Assembly: GCA_021201865.1 (NCBI GenBank)
Contig: JAJQEE010000106.1
Coordinates: forward strand, 1-64,000
Reading direction: 5' to 3'
Origin: Tannerellaceae bacterium
GTDB taxonomy: Bacteria > Bacteroidota > Bacteroidia > Bacteroidales > Tannerellaceae
DNA length: 64,000 nt
Shown: one piece after another, positions 37,327 to 48,137 of the stretch
How positions within the stretch are numbered: position 1 is the first letter of the stretch
Layout of the letters: every line of letters starts with the position of its first letter
Program-made: the position numbers and the translations under genes
The notes under the pieces: generated by a model
Seen by the model: the letters and a program-made list of their open reading frames with translations, nothing else
Told to the model about the DNA's origin: nothing
The model's database searches: none

Positions 37327-38729
37327 AAACACTACCTATCATCTGTGTTTCCGGATCCCTGCTCCCGATGTTGTCAGGTTGTTCGGAAAAAGTAGAGCAG
37401 AAAAATGAACCCATCAATGTGATCTATATTTTATGTGACGATCTGGGCTATGGTGATCTGGGTTGCTATGGTCAGACATTAATCTCCACGCCTCATCTGG
37501 ATCAGATGGCTGCGGAAGGTATGCTATTCCGGCAGCATTATGCCGGATGTACGGTGAGTGCCCCTTCCCGGGCCTCCCTGATGACGGGATTTCATACCGG
37601 GCATACACAAATCCGTGGAAACAGGGAAGTCGAACCGGAAGGGCAGATGCCGATGGACGCAGGCACCTATACACTGGGAAAGCTATTTAAGTCTCAGGAA
37701 TATGCGACCGGAATCTTTGGCAAATGGGGATTGGGATATCCCGGTTCTTCTTCCGATCCCAATGCGATGGGATTTGATGAGTTCTACGGTTACAATTGCC
37801 AACGTCAGGCGCATACCTACTATCCGGAACATGTATGGCGTAACCGGGAACGGGTAGTGTTTGAAGAAAATGAGAACCTGGGAAGAAAGATTTATTCCCA
37901 TGACCTGATCCATCAGGAGGCCCTGAATTTTATCCGGACGCATAAAGAAGAACCGTTCTTCGCGATGCTGACCTATACCTTACCTCATGCGGAGATCAAT
38001 CTTCCTCATGATTCCATCTATAAGTTGTATGAAGGACAATTTGAAGAAACCGTGTTTGATCAACCCGGAGGGTATTACCGTTCGGAAAAGCCCCGTGCCT
38101 CTTTCGCAGCCATGGTGGCCCGTCTGGATATGTACGTAGGAGAAATTATGCAGGAATTAAAAGCCCAGGGATTAGACAAAAATACGATGGTATTCTTTAC
38201 CAGTGACAATGGTCCTCATGAGGAAGGTGGGGCAGATCCGGTATTCTTCCGGAGTAGCGGGCCACTGAAAGGAATCAAACGGGATTTGTATGAAGGAGGA
38301 ATCCGGATCCCGATGATCGCATGGGCTCCCGGAAAAATTAAAAGCGGAACGGAAACAGACCATATATCCGCCTTCTGGGATATGATGCCGACCTTTGCGG
38401 ATCTTTTAGGAACTCCTTTACCGGGAGCAACAGATGGAATCTCTTTCCTTCCGACTCTCTTGTCAACGAATAATCAGCAGGAACACCCTTATCTGTATTG
38501 GGAATTCCATGAACAAGGAGGCCGTCAGGCACTGAGACAGGGAAAATGGAAACTGATCCGTCAGGGAATTCATAGTGATCAGGGTATGTGGCACGAATTG
38601 TATGATCTGGAAACAGATATACATGAAGATCATAATCTGGCAGACCTGGAACCCGGTAAAGTACGGGAATTAATCCGGATCATGGATGCAGCCCGTACAG
38701 AATCAGAAATGTTTAACTTTGGGCGATAA
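37323..38729 (+). CDS. Ser-type sulfatase
   Basis: 468 aa with a signal peptide and possible lipobox (LPMLSGC). The sulfatase domain starts YILCDDLGYGDLGCYGQ, where the Asp pair binds Ca2+. The formylglycine motif is S-A-P-S-R about residues 79-83 in CTVSAPSRASLMTG, so Ser79 would be oxidised by an anaerobic sulfatase-maturating enzyme. Further metal-site residues are in FFTSDNGPHEEGG. It removes sulfate esters from host or algal glycans; the exact substrate is unknown. No maturase gene lies in this window. Confidence 0.88.
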   Translation: MKTLPIICVSGSLLPMLSGCSEKVEQKNEPINVIYILCDDLGYGDLGCYGQTLISTPHLDQMAAEGMLFRQHYAGCTVSAPSRASLMTGFHTGHTQIRGNREVEPEGQMPMDAGTYTLGKLFKSQEYATGIFGKWGLGYPGSSSDPNAMGFDEFYGYNCQRQAHTYYPEHVWRNRERVVFEENENLGRKIYSHDLIHQEALNFIRTHKEEPFFAMLTYTLPHAEINLPHDSIYKLYEGQFEETVFDQPGGYYRSEKPRASFAAMVARLDMYVGEIMQELKAQGLDKNTMVFFTSDNGPHEEGGADPVFFRSSGPLKGIKRDLYEGGIRIPMIAWAPGKIKSGTETDHISAFWDMMPTFADLLGTPLPGATDGISFLPTLLSTNNQQEHPYLYWEFHEQGGRQALRQGKWKLIRQGIHSDQGMWHELYDLETDIHEDHNLADLEPGKVRELIRIMDAARTESEMFNFGR

Positions 38730-38776
38730 CCTGGTTGGATAAGCCCTCTAAATACTGCATGTTAACCTTATGTACT

Positions 38777-38956
38777 TCACCACGCTGAATTACATACGTT
38801 TAACCCGCTTTTAGTATGTCTGCCGAAATACCAGCCATAAAAGCATAATGAGGGGTCAGCCATGTAATTATCTGATCTGAAATAAAAGGTTTCACAATAT
38901 TGCTTCACATAAGGTGCAAGCAACATGGAAGGCTGTATGACCTGAAATGTATCCAT
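38777..38956 (-). pseudogene. Remnant of an AraC-family regulator N-terminus
   Basis: A 59-codon ORF (MDTFQVIQPSMLLAPYVKQY, then YFRSDNYMADPS) resembles the N-terminus of AraC-type regulators of the DUF6597 group, which typically begin with a Pro-Ser-xx-Leu-xx-Tyr-Val-Lys-xx-Tyr pattern. The rest of the regulator, including its HTH, is missing, so it is probably a decayed fragment between the sulfatase and sbcC. Confidence 0.4.
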
Positions 38957-38974
38957 ATTTTTCTACGGGGCTAA

Positions 38975-41956
38975 CTATTTGATCTCTATATAGCTTCTAC
39001 CATTACTGGCACGGCACACCTGAATCTGGGTAGGAATACGTTCTGTCATTTCCTGCACGTGTGAGATCACACCGATCTTTCTTCCCTGGGTACGCAGGCT
39101 TTCCAACGCATCCATCGCCATTCGCAAGGTATCTGAATCCAATGAGCCGAATCCTTCATCAATAAACAGACTCTCCACCTTCATGCGATTGGAAGATAAA
39201 GATGATAAACCCAGGGCTAATGCCAGTGAAACCAGAAAAGACTCACCACCCGAAAGGCTATGCACCGTCCGGATCTCATCACACATATCCCGGTCGATAA
39301 CCTGTAAGGCAAGCGTCTCCGGCACACGTTCCAGCCGATAACGGCTGGTGAGGCTCCTTAATTGTACATTGGCATAATTCAACAGGACATCCAGGGTATA
39401 GCTTTGGGCAATACGCCGGAATTTGGCTCCATCTGCCGAACCTGCTAATTCATTTAATTTAGCCCATCTTTCACTGTTTTGTTTCAAACGGTTTAACTCA
39501 TCCTGCAGATCAGCGACCTTCTTCTTATTCTCTTCATGTGTACGCAAGCGGAACTGGCATTCACTTTTACGTGCCATTACCTCTTTCAGATTCTGCTCTA
39601 ATGTTTTTTCTCCGGCCTCTTCCTGATAAGCCTGTTGCCACTGTGCTAATGTTGCCTTATGGGCAGCCAAATCCTGAGATGCCTTCTCTATATCCTGGGT
39701 GATCTGTTTAGTAACTCCCCGCATTTGTTCTACAATCCCTGCCTGTTCTGCCTGTACCTTTTGTAATAGTTCCAATTTCTCTTTTAGCTTTTCCAGCCTT
39801 GCCTGATATTCTTTCTCGATTACTTCTACTGTACGGCCACCTAACAGTCTTTTCCGTTCATTTTGTAAGGCTGTCCATTGTTTATGTCTGCTTGTATATA
39901 CTTCTTGTGCCTCTTTCTCCTGCCGGACCACTTTATCGAGGAAAGTTTGATAAGATGCTGTTTCCGACTTCCAGCCACTCAGCTGGCGCTCCAATTGCAA
40001 TAAAGTTTCTTTATTCTCACGCCATTGATTCGAGAACTGCACTAATTTGCTGCGGAATGTATCCGGGTCTTTCAACCAGTTTGCCTGCCAGGAATGATTT
40101 CCCAGTAGTTTATCGGCCTCACTTAATGTTTTGTTTAATGCTGCTGATTGATCTGCAAACCGCTGGTTTTCTTCTGCGATCTGTTCTGAGAAGCGTGTCT
40201 GCTGATTAACAAGGGTTACCTGTTCCTGTCGTGTTACCGAGAGATCTTTATCCAGTACAAATCGTTTCTGTTGTAACTCCTGTAATTGTTTCTGGCGACT
40301 GTTACAAAGTGTAATTTCCTCCGTCAACTGTTTTACAATCAAGGTAATATCTGCGATCTCTTTTGCCAGTTGCATTATTCTTTCACTCGCTTCTTCAGAG
40401 GCGTATGGATGTTGTAAACTACCACATACCGGACAAGGAACATTTTCAACTAATTTATCACGCAGGGCTTTAATATCTCCTGTTGTAACAAACTGAGCCT
40501 GTTCTATCAATAGTTGTTCCCTCTTTAAACGTAGCTCATTCAAAGACTTTTCCATAGCTGGCACATCTGACATTTTGAGTTGTTGCTCCATCAAAAGAAT
40601 CTGCTCTTCCAGCCGTTTCGGGTTTTGTTGCTTTTGTTGTATCAGTTGTTGGGAGGAGCGTATTTGCTTATCTATCCCTTCTATTTGTTGCTTTAAGGTA
40701 GAAAGCTTTTTTTCCGATACGTTCAATGTTTCACGAACTGTATAGGCTGCATCCAGATGTAGTAATAAAACAGACAACTGTTCTGCAAAAGTTTCTTTGG
40801 ATCTATATTTTTCAAACCATTCCTTTAATTGTAGAACTTTCGTCAAACCCTGTTCCTGACGTTCTGCCAATTGCCTGAAGCGTTTTTCAGTTTCCTGTTT
40901 CTCCTGTACAATAGCCTTCCAGTTCTTCTCAACATCTGCAACGATCCCTTTCACCGACTCAATCTGAACATCCAGTTTACCGGCCTGTACAATCTCCTGC
41001 CGGATGGATTGGTAATACTGTTCTGCCTCTTGTTGTTCCTGTTTACTCTCTTCGAACTCCTTCCGGGCTTTATGGGAAGTATCAAGTGCCTGATTCAGTT
41101 TTCCGAGTGCTTCTTTTTGTTGCTGTTGTTTATTGGAGACCAATTGCTCCATGCTATGTACAGCTTCGACCAATGTCTGTTGATCTGTTTTTGCCTTCTC
41201 TAATTTTCCGATACGAACTTCTGCTTCTGATAGCCTGGTGCGTATCTCCTGTTCCTCTTCTTCAGTCAACAATTCAACGCTTTGTACTTGCAAACTACAC
41301 TTATCATACGCCGCTTTTGCCAGGCTATTCTTTTCATAGATACGCCGGGAGATCAGCGAATAGTGTTCCGTGCCAGTCAGTTTTTCCAGTAGAGCTGCTT
41401 TCTCACCTTGTTCAGCTTTCAGGAAAGTAGAAAAATCATTCTGTGCTAATAAGACAGAACGGGTAAACTGATCAAATGTCAATCCGATCAGATCAATGAT
41501 ACGGCTTTGTATATCCGAGCGGGCACCCTGCTCCTCCTGTTCCTTATCCAGATTATAGAGCGTCTGCCGCATCTGCTGCAACCGCCCATTCTCTTTATCA
41601 CGGGCACGGGCAACTGACCAGCGGGCACGATACCGAAAACCATTCATGGCAAAGAAATCTACCTGTGCATATCCGGTAGCCGTTCCTCTTCGTAAAAGAA
41701 AACGAGGATCACTTTGCATAAGAACCTCATCATTGACATCCTTTACATAGACTTTATTCTCCTTTGCCTGATCCGTACGGGGCGTACGGGCAAACAATGC
41801 CAGACACATCGCATCCAGGATTGTAGACTTTCCGACTCCGGTAGGACCGGAAATAGCAAATATACCCGTAGAGGCTAATGGTTCTGCTGTAAAATCAATC
41901 AAGAAATCCCCTTCCAGAGAGGCTAAGTTACGTCCTCCAATCGCTAAGATCTTCAT
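38975..41956 (-). CDS. sbcC: Exonuclease subunit SbcC
   Basis: 993 aa SMC-like ATPase. The N-terminal Walker A is GPTGVGKSTILDAMCLALF. Long coiled coils flank a zinc hook CPVCG near residue 508. The C-terminal signature LSGGESFLVSLALALG precedes Walker B LFIDEGFGSLD. With SbcD it forms the Mre11-Rad50-type nuclease that cuts hairpins and protein-blocked DNA ends. The ATG overlaps the sbcD stop by 4 nt (ATGA), so the two are translationally coupled. Confidence 0.95.
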   Translation of the reverse strand: MKILAIGGRNLASLEGDFLIDFTAEPLASTGIFAISGPTGVGKSTILDAMCLALFARTPRTDQAKENKVYVKDVNDEVLMQSDPRFLLRRGTATGYAQVDFFAMNGFRYRARWSVARARDKENGRLQQMRQTLYNLDKEQEEQGARSDIQSRIIDLIGLTFDQFTRSVLLAQNDFSTFLKAEQGEKAALLEKLTGTEHYSLISRRIYEKNSLAKAAYDKCSLQVQSVELLTEEEEQEIRTRLSEAEVRIGKLEKAKTDQQTLVEAVHSMEQLVSNKQQQQKEALGKLNQALDTSHKARKEFEESKQEQQEAEQYYQSIRQEIVQAGKLDVQIESVKGIVADVEKNWKAIVQEKQETEKRFRQLAERQEQGLTKVLQLKEWFEKYRSKETFAEQLSVLLLHLDAAYTVRETLNVSEKKLSTLKQQIEGIDKQIRSSQQLIQQKQQNPKRLEEQILLMEQQLKMSDVPAMEKSLNELRLKREQLLIEQAQFVTTGDIKALRDKLVENVPCPVCGSLQHPYASEEASERIMQLAKEIADITLIVKQLTEEITLCNSRQKQLQELQQKRFVLDKDLSVTRQEQVTLVNQQTRFSEQIAEENQRFADQSAALNKTLSEADKLLGNHSWQANWLKDPDTFRSKLVQFSNQWRENKETLLQLERQLSGWKSETASYQTFLDKVVRQEKEAQEVYTSRHKQWTALQNERKRLLGGRTVEVIEKEYQARLEKLKEKLELLQKVQAEQAGIVEQMRGVTKQITQDIEKASQDLAAHKATLAQWQQAYQEEAGEKTLEQNLKEVMARKSECQFRLRTHEENKKKVADLQDELNRLKQNSERWAKLNELAGSADGAKFRRIAQSYTLDVLLNYANVQLRSLTSRYRLERVPETLALQVIDRDMCDEIRTVHSLSGGESFLVSLALALGLSSLSSNRMKVESLFIDEGFGSLDSDTLRMAMDALESLRTQGRKIGVISHVQEMTERIPTQIQVCRASNGRSYIEIK

Positions 41957-43191
41957 AGGTTCACCTCCTGTATTACCTGGTGGAACAACTCTTCTATCTC
42001 CTGTGGCAAATCATTTCCATATTTAGCCACATACGAATGTTTCAACATCTCCAACGGATCAATAGCCTGCAGATCATTATAAGATAGAGGATGAAAGCCG
42101 GACTCTTTTTCCACTTTCGGATAAGAGGGCACAATCGAAGTCAGCCGGACTGCTTTATCCGCCAGTATCTCTTCTACCCGGTGACGAAAACCCGGGTCGG
42201 GTTCGTTTAAAAGCACCTGTACCTCCAGATAAGGCAATGTATGTTCTGCCTGGTCTGTCTTCTCCGGCAAATCTCTTAACAGCTCTTCCACTTCAGCAGG
42301 AGGAACAGGTTGAGCAGGCACGCGGATCAGATCCACCATCCGGGGTACAGGAAGAGATTCTATAGAGAACGCTTTATCCTGTTCGATCGTTATAGAGACC
42401 ACCTGATGACGGTAGTTTGTTTCTGAAAAAGACATGGGCAAGGGACTACCTGCATACCGGACATTCTCTCTCCCCCCAACCCGTTGTGCTTTATGGATAT
42501 GTCCTAAGGCCGTATAAGCTACTTCGTGCGGAAAAGTATCGGAAGAGACCGACTCCAATCCCCCCATAATGATCCGTTCACTCCGGTCATTCTCGGTCAA
42601 CTCTGCCCCTGTTGCATGCAAATGGCCCATTGCCAGGATTGCCTCATCCGGTTGTCGCATGGCATCAACATAGGCATATAATTGTTGGTACATACGGTAT
42701 ACACCTGCTACATAGCTATCGGGCATCTCTTCCGGCGGAGGATAATCTCCCTGACGCAGAAAAGGAACAGCCATACACCAGGCTCTCCTTTGTCCCTGTT
42801 TATCGAATAGGGGTAAAACTAATGAGTTGAAATCGAGCAGCCCGTCTTCCGTTCGTTTGATCACTCCTACAACAGAGATATTTAACTCCTTCAACAAAGG
42901 ATTGGGTGCTTCCAGACGGGTAGCCGAATCATGGTTGCCGGCAGTAATAACTATCTGTAAAGAAGGATTTACTTTATTCGCTTCTTTCAGGAAGTGATAG
43001 AAACGGCGCTGTGCCAGCGCCGAAGGGTTAGCCACATCGAATATATCACCGGAGATTAACAATACATCTGTCTGTTGCTCTTCCAAAACCACCAAAAGCC
43101 ATTTCAGGAAAGCCATATGTTCCTCATCCCGGTCATACCCAAAAAAGGTTTGTCCCAGATGCCAGTCTGCCGTATGAATTAGTTTTAACAT
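41953..43191 (-). CDS. sbcD: Exonuclease subunit SbcD
   Basis: 412 aa from ATG 43191 (MLKLIHTADWHLGQ), the family's usual start; ATG 43236 would add 15 residues. Metallophosphatase motifs are HTADWHLG, SGDIFDVANPS, TAGNHDSATRLE and ALGHIHKAQ, giving the two-metal Mre11-type active site. It supplies the nuclease activity of the SbcCD complex. It is the first gene of the sbcDC operon and is divergent from the transporter gene. Confidence 0.95.
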   Translation of the reverse strand: MLKLIHTADWHLGQTFFGYDRDEEHMAFLKWLLVVLEEQQTDVLLISGDIFDVANPSALAQRRFYHFLKEANKVNPSLQIVITAGNHDSATRLEAPNPLLKELNISVVGVIKRTEDGLLDFNSLVLPLFDKQGQRRAWCMAVPFLRQGDYPPPEEMPDSYVAGVYRMYQQLYAYVDAMRQPDEAILAMGHLHATGAELTENDRSERIIMGGLESVSSDTFPHEVAYTALGHIHKAQRVGGRENVRYAGSPLPMSFSETNYRHQVVSITIEQDKAFSIESLPVPRMVDLIRVPAQPVPPAEVEELLRDLPEKTDQAEHTLPYLEVQVLLNEPDPGFRHRVEEILADKAVRLTSIVPSYPKVEKESGFHPLSYNDLQAIDPLEMLKHSYVAKYGNDLPQEIEELFHQVIQEVNL

Positions 43192-43296
43192 AATAGATAC
43201 AAAAATAAGATTTTCTTTAGTCAAATCCGGATACAACTATCTTTTTAATCTATTGGTTCTGTAAATAAAATACAGTACCGATCGTACAATTAACGA

Positions 43297-43324
43297 TTGT
43301 CGATAAAAATAATATCTATATTTG
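43297..43324 (+). promoter_or_regulatory. Probable promoter of the AspT/YidE-type transporter
   Basis: TTG at 43297-43299 and TATATTTG at 43317-43324 (spacing 17). The predicted leader before ATG 43349 is about 18 nt. Confidence 0.5.
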
Positions 43325-43348
43325 TCGACGTTTATAAAATGCACAAAC

Positions 43349-45019
43349 ATGAATTGGTTGCTTGAGGCTTTCTCTGAGCCCACTGTTATACAGGCAATTG
43401 TAGTAATATCACTCGTTGCGGCTGTTGGTTTATATCTGGGAAAGCTAAAGCTTTTTGGGATCTCTTTAGGGATCACCTTCGTCTTCTTTACCGGTATTAT
43501 CGCCGGCCACCTTGGAGTAGTTATCAACCGGGAAATGATGGTGTTCGCCCAAAACTTTGGTCTGATCCTTTTTGTCTATACACTCGGTTTACAGGTAGGT
43601 CCCGGTTTCTTTTCCTCCCTCAAAGAAGAAGGTATCCAACTGAATCTAATGTCTATAGGAGTGATATTCCTCGGACTACTTCTTACCATGATCCTTCACT
43701 GGACAACAGGCATTTCGCTAACCAATATGGTTGGGTTACTTTGCGGAGCTGTCACCAATACGCCTGTACTGGGAGCAGCTCAACAGGCCTTTTTACAAAT
43801 GCATCCGGAAGATACAAAAACCGTAACCGACATGTCACTGGCCTGTGCAGTTGCCTATCCGTTAGGTGTAATGGGTGTAATTCTGGCTATTATCACTTTG
43901 AAAAAAGTATACGGGCCAAGTTATTGCGAACATAAAGAAAGCACCGTCACCAAACCCCATGTCGCAGAGTTTCTGGTCAGTAATCCGGCTATTTACCATA
44001 AAAGTATTCCGGAGGTGATGAAACTAACAGGGAAACAGTTTGTTATTTCCCGTATCTGGCGAGACCGGAAAGTAATGATCCCTACCTCCGAAACACGTCT
44101 GGAAAAAGAAGACCACCTATTAATTATCTCCGCCAAAGCAGATGTAGAAGCTATTAAAGTGCTATTTGGTGAAAAGGAAAATGTAGACTGGAACAAAGAA
44201 GATATCGATTGGAACGCAGTAGATAGCACACTTATATCCAGACGAATTGTTGTCACGCAGGGTAAGCTGGATGGAGTGAAATTAGGTTCTCTTCGTTTAC
44301 GCAATCTATACGGTATCAATATTACCCGCGTAAACCGTGCCGGGATCGACCTGGTAGCTTCTCCTAAACTACGCCTGCAAATGGGTGACCGCCTGACTAT
44401 TGTAGGGGAAGCCAATGCGGTTAAAGCTGTAGGAACCATTTTAGGAGATGAAGTAAAACGGCTTACCGCTCCCAATCTATTCGCTATTTTCCTCGGGATC
44501 TCTTTAGGCGTATTATTAGGGGTATTACCGATCAGTGTACCCGGTCTTACGATGCCTTTGAAGTTAGGGATAGCCGGAGGACCTATTATTATAGGTATCC
44601 TGATGGGAGCGTTTGGTCCACGTTTCCATTTAACCACTTACACCACGCAAAGTGCGAACCTGATGATGCGCCAGTTTGGAATCGTGATCTATCTGGCAGG
44701 GTTAGGAATAGATGCCGGGGCCCATTTCTTTGAAACCGTATTTCAGGGAGAAGGTCTTGTATGGATCGGTATCGGATTTATCCTGACTTTCGTACCGGTT
44801 ATACTGATAGGTTTACTGGCTAATTGGTTCTTCAAAGTAGATTACGGTAGCAATATCGGTATGATCTGTGGCAGTATGGCCAATCCGATGGCGCTTACGT
44901 ATGCCAATACAACCATCGACGGAGACGATCCCACCGTATCGTATGCAACCGTATACCCTCTCTCTATGTTCCTCCGGGTGATTACCGCCCAGTTGATCAT
45001 TATGTTATTTATGCAATAG
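43349..45019 (+). CDS. AspT/YidE-family transporter with RCK_C domains
   Basis: 556 aa from ATG 43349 (MNWLLEAFSEPT); ATG 43322 precedes the predicted transcript start. Two membrane bundles of five to six helices (each with the AspT/YidE duplication pattern, GLILFVYTLGLQVGPGF and GIVIYLAGLGIDAGAHF) flank a central cytoplasmic region. That region has two TrkA_C/RCK_C domains (about 200-370; LEKEDHLLIISAK, LQMGDRLTIVGE). It belongs to the aspartate:alanine exchanger superfamily; the substrate is unknown. Confidence 0.85.
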   Translation: MNWLLEAFSEPTVIQAIVVISLVAAVGLYLGKLKLFGISLGITFVFFTGIIAGHLGVVINREMMVFAQNFGLILFVYTLGLQVGPGFFSSLKEEGIQLNLMSIGVIFLGLLLTMILHWTTGISLTNMVGLLCGAVTNTPVLGAAQQAFLQMHPEDTKTVTDMSLACAVAYPLGVMGVILAIITLKKVYGPSYCEHKESTVTKPHVAEFLVSNPAIYHKSIPEVMKLTGKQFVISRIWRDRKVMIPTSETRLEKEDHLLIISAKADVEAIKVLFGEKENVDWNKEDIDWNAVDSTLISRRIVVTQGKLDGVKLGSLRLRNLYGINITRVNRAGIDLVASPKLRLQMGDRLTIVGEANAVKAVGTILGDEVKRLTAPNLFAIFLGISLGVLLGVLPISVPGLTMPLKLGIAGGPIIIGILMGAFGPRFHLTTYTTQSANLMMRQFGIVIYLAGLGIDAGAHFFETVFQGEGLVWIGIGFILTFVPVILIGLLANWFFKVDYGSNIGMICGSMANPMALTYANTTIDGDDPTVSYATVYPLSMFLRVITAQLIIMLFMQ

Positions 45020-45074
45020 GATGATTTCCTTTCCGGTAAGCCAGCCTATTATGGGATCTGGGCGAACTATACAA

Positions 45075-46256
45075 TTAAACTTTCCGGCATTTGACCAGGG
45101 CTTTTTCATTTGCCAGACAGGTAGTAGCGAACAGATAGATATCACCACCCTCTTTTATACGGGTACGTTTTCGCAACTCTTCTACGGTTAGTGGAAAGTT
45201 GCGGACTGTTATATTGGCCTGGGGAATATCTTTAGAAAGGTTTTTTGCCGTCTTTCCTGTAAAAGGAATTACCTCTTCTATCCGGAATTTTCTTCCCGGG
45301 AAATCATTTACCAGTTCCTCTGATGTGTACAAATGACTGTGTGGATGAAGTTTCTCTACCCCTGTTCGGGTAACAGCTTTGAAAGCACCGGCTTTTAAAA
45401 CAGAAGTATTGGGTTCGTACAAATATCTTTTTATATCTGCCGCACTACCCACAGATAATCTCTTCTCCTCTTCCGGAGAGGTTGTAAATAATTCCTCCCT
45501 GTCAGAAGATAGATTCCAGCAATAAATAACCGGATCTATCCTATCCGGCTCTCCTTCGATAACAAATAAAAGCTCTTTACAATCATTTTTGACTGAGAGT
45601 ACATGAATAGCTGTTGTGCCGGGCAGTAGATCCAGCGTCATCTTAATATCTACCATAGGAGAAAGTTTGGCTATGACCCTGGGGGCTTTCTGCAATAACT
45701 GAGGGAGTAACCGGGGTAGATCAGGTTCACAATCCTGTAAGGCAAAGACTCTTTTATTTCCCCCTCCTCGTCTGGCCGGATCAATATAAAAGACATCAAC
45801 CTGATCTATATCCTGTAGCAGTTCTGTTGCATCTCCATTCTTTACAATCACATTATCAGCCTGCAAAACAGAGAAATTCTGCCGGGCAGCTTCACAATAT
45901 TCCGGAAAACGTTCAATATAAGTTACCTGTCTTACTTTCCGGGAAAAATAGTAGCTATCAATTCCCAAACCGCCAGTCAGGTCACAAAGAGACTGTCCCT
46001 CTTCCACCAATTGTTGTTTGTAAAAGGCCGTTGACTCAGACGAACATTGTTCTGCTGATATTTTAGAGGGAAAGATCAGATCTGTATGCTGATACCATCC
46101 GGGTAATTTATCTTTAATCTGCTTCCGGGCCTGGATCTGTTCTACTGCAAAAGGCATATCCACTTCCGGATAGCGGGCTGCACTTAATAATAACCGTACC
46201 GGATCATCCCCGGCATGTTCTTTAATAAACTGTTTAGTAACCTCATTCAGTTGCAT
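45075..46256 (-). CDS. THUMP-like-domain class I SAM methyltransferase
   Basis: 393 aa. The SAM site is LCDLTGGLGIDSYYF, and the motif IV segment DVFYIDPARRGGGNKR recalls the N/D-P-P-Y/R catalytic loop of nucleic-acid methylases. A C-terminal THUMP-like region (LKAGAFKAVTRTGVEKLHPH, TVRNFPLTVEELRKRTRIKE) is conserved across Bacteroidetes. RNA methylation is inferred, with the target unknown. The promoter region of the neighbouring CE1 esterase lies just upstream on the other strand. Confidence 0.75.
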   Translation of the reverse strand: MQLNEVTKQFIKEHAGDDPVRLLLSAARYPEVDMPFAVEQIQARKQIKDKLPGWYQHTDLIFPSKISAEQCSSESTAFYKQQLVEEGQSLCDLTGGLGIDSYYFSRKVRQVTYIERFPEYCEAARQNFSVLQADNVIVKNGDATELLQDIDQVDVFYIDPARRGGGNKRVFALQDCEPDLPRLLPQLLQKAPRVIAKLSPMVDIKMTLDLLPGTTAIHVLSVKNDCKELLFVIEGEPDRIDPVIYCWNLSSDREELFTTSPEEEKRLSVGSAADIKRYLYEPNTSVLKAGAFKAVTRTGVEKLHPHSHLYTSEELVNDFPGRKFRIEEVIPFTGKTAKNLSKDIPQANITVRNFPLTVEELRKRTRIKEGGDIYLFATTCLANEKALVKCRKV

Positions 46257-46395
46257 GCTGCAAAAATATGGGATTTATTAGTTAATAAAAGATAACGGGC
46301 TATAAAACAAAAAACATACAACACTCAATCCTTTAAAAGAGTCTACTATTTTTACACTCCTGTCTAAAATTTAGACAGTCGGTAAAGAGGTAAAA

Positions 46396-47736
<1,341 letters not shown>

Positions 47737-47814
47737 TTCCCTGCTTTATTTTGATGGCATAGAAAGGAATAAGTTTCGAGTCCGGAGATCCTCATACCCA
47801 TTGCTGTCGGGTTG

Positions 47815-48055
47815 TAATCGTAGATCGGCCTTAGCCCAATCCGCCAGGTCGATAAGATTATAAGCCCGGAGGGCTTGCATGTAAATAACCGCGGGTGAAA
47901 CCCGTGGCCGACAACCTCCTCCTATCAGGAACCCCGAAGTGGGTTCAACCCTTTTAGGGTTGATAAGATGAGAGTCTCTGTCTGCCACGGGATTGCATCC
48001 CGCGGTTATTTACATGTAACCCCTACCGGGGTAAACCATTCAGGCAGCTGGGGAG
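47815..48055. repeat. Palindromic intergenic repeat element
   Basis: Imperfect inverted arms at 47878-47913 and 47979-48016 begin CATGTAAATAACCGCGGG. Between them lie GGGTT/AACCC hairpins, and outside are GCCCGGAGGGC and CCCCTACCGGGG hairpins. Such multi-hairpin elements recur between genes in Bacteroides and Parabacteroides (general knowledge). An 80-codon minus-strand ORF inside it is a by-product. It fills most of the 401-bp gap between the esterase and the HTCS gene, which are convergent, and may act as a bidirectional terminator. Confidence 0.6.
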
Positions 48056-48137
48056 CATAGACCGGACTTAGTCAAATCCAACAGATTCATAATTCCTTTC
48101 ACTTATTCTTTCAACCACTCGTGCTTATTCACGGGCT

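Noticed and set aside
47746..47988. 80-codon minus-strand ORF
   Set aside because: It lies entirely inside the multi-hairpin repeat element and has no independent coding support.
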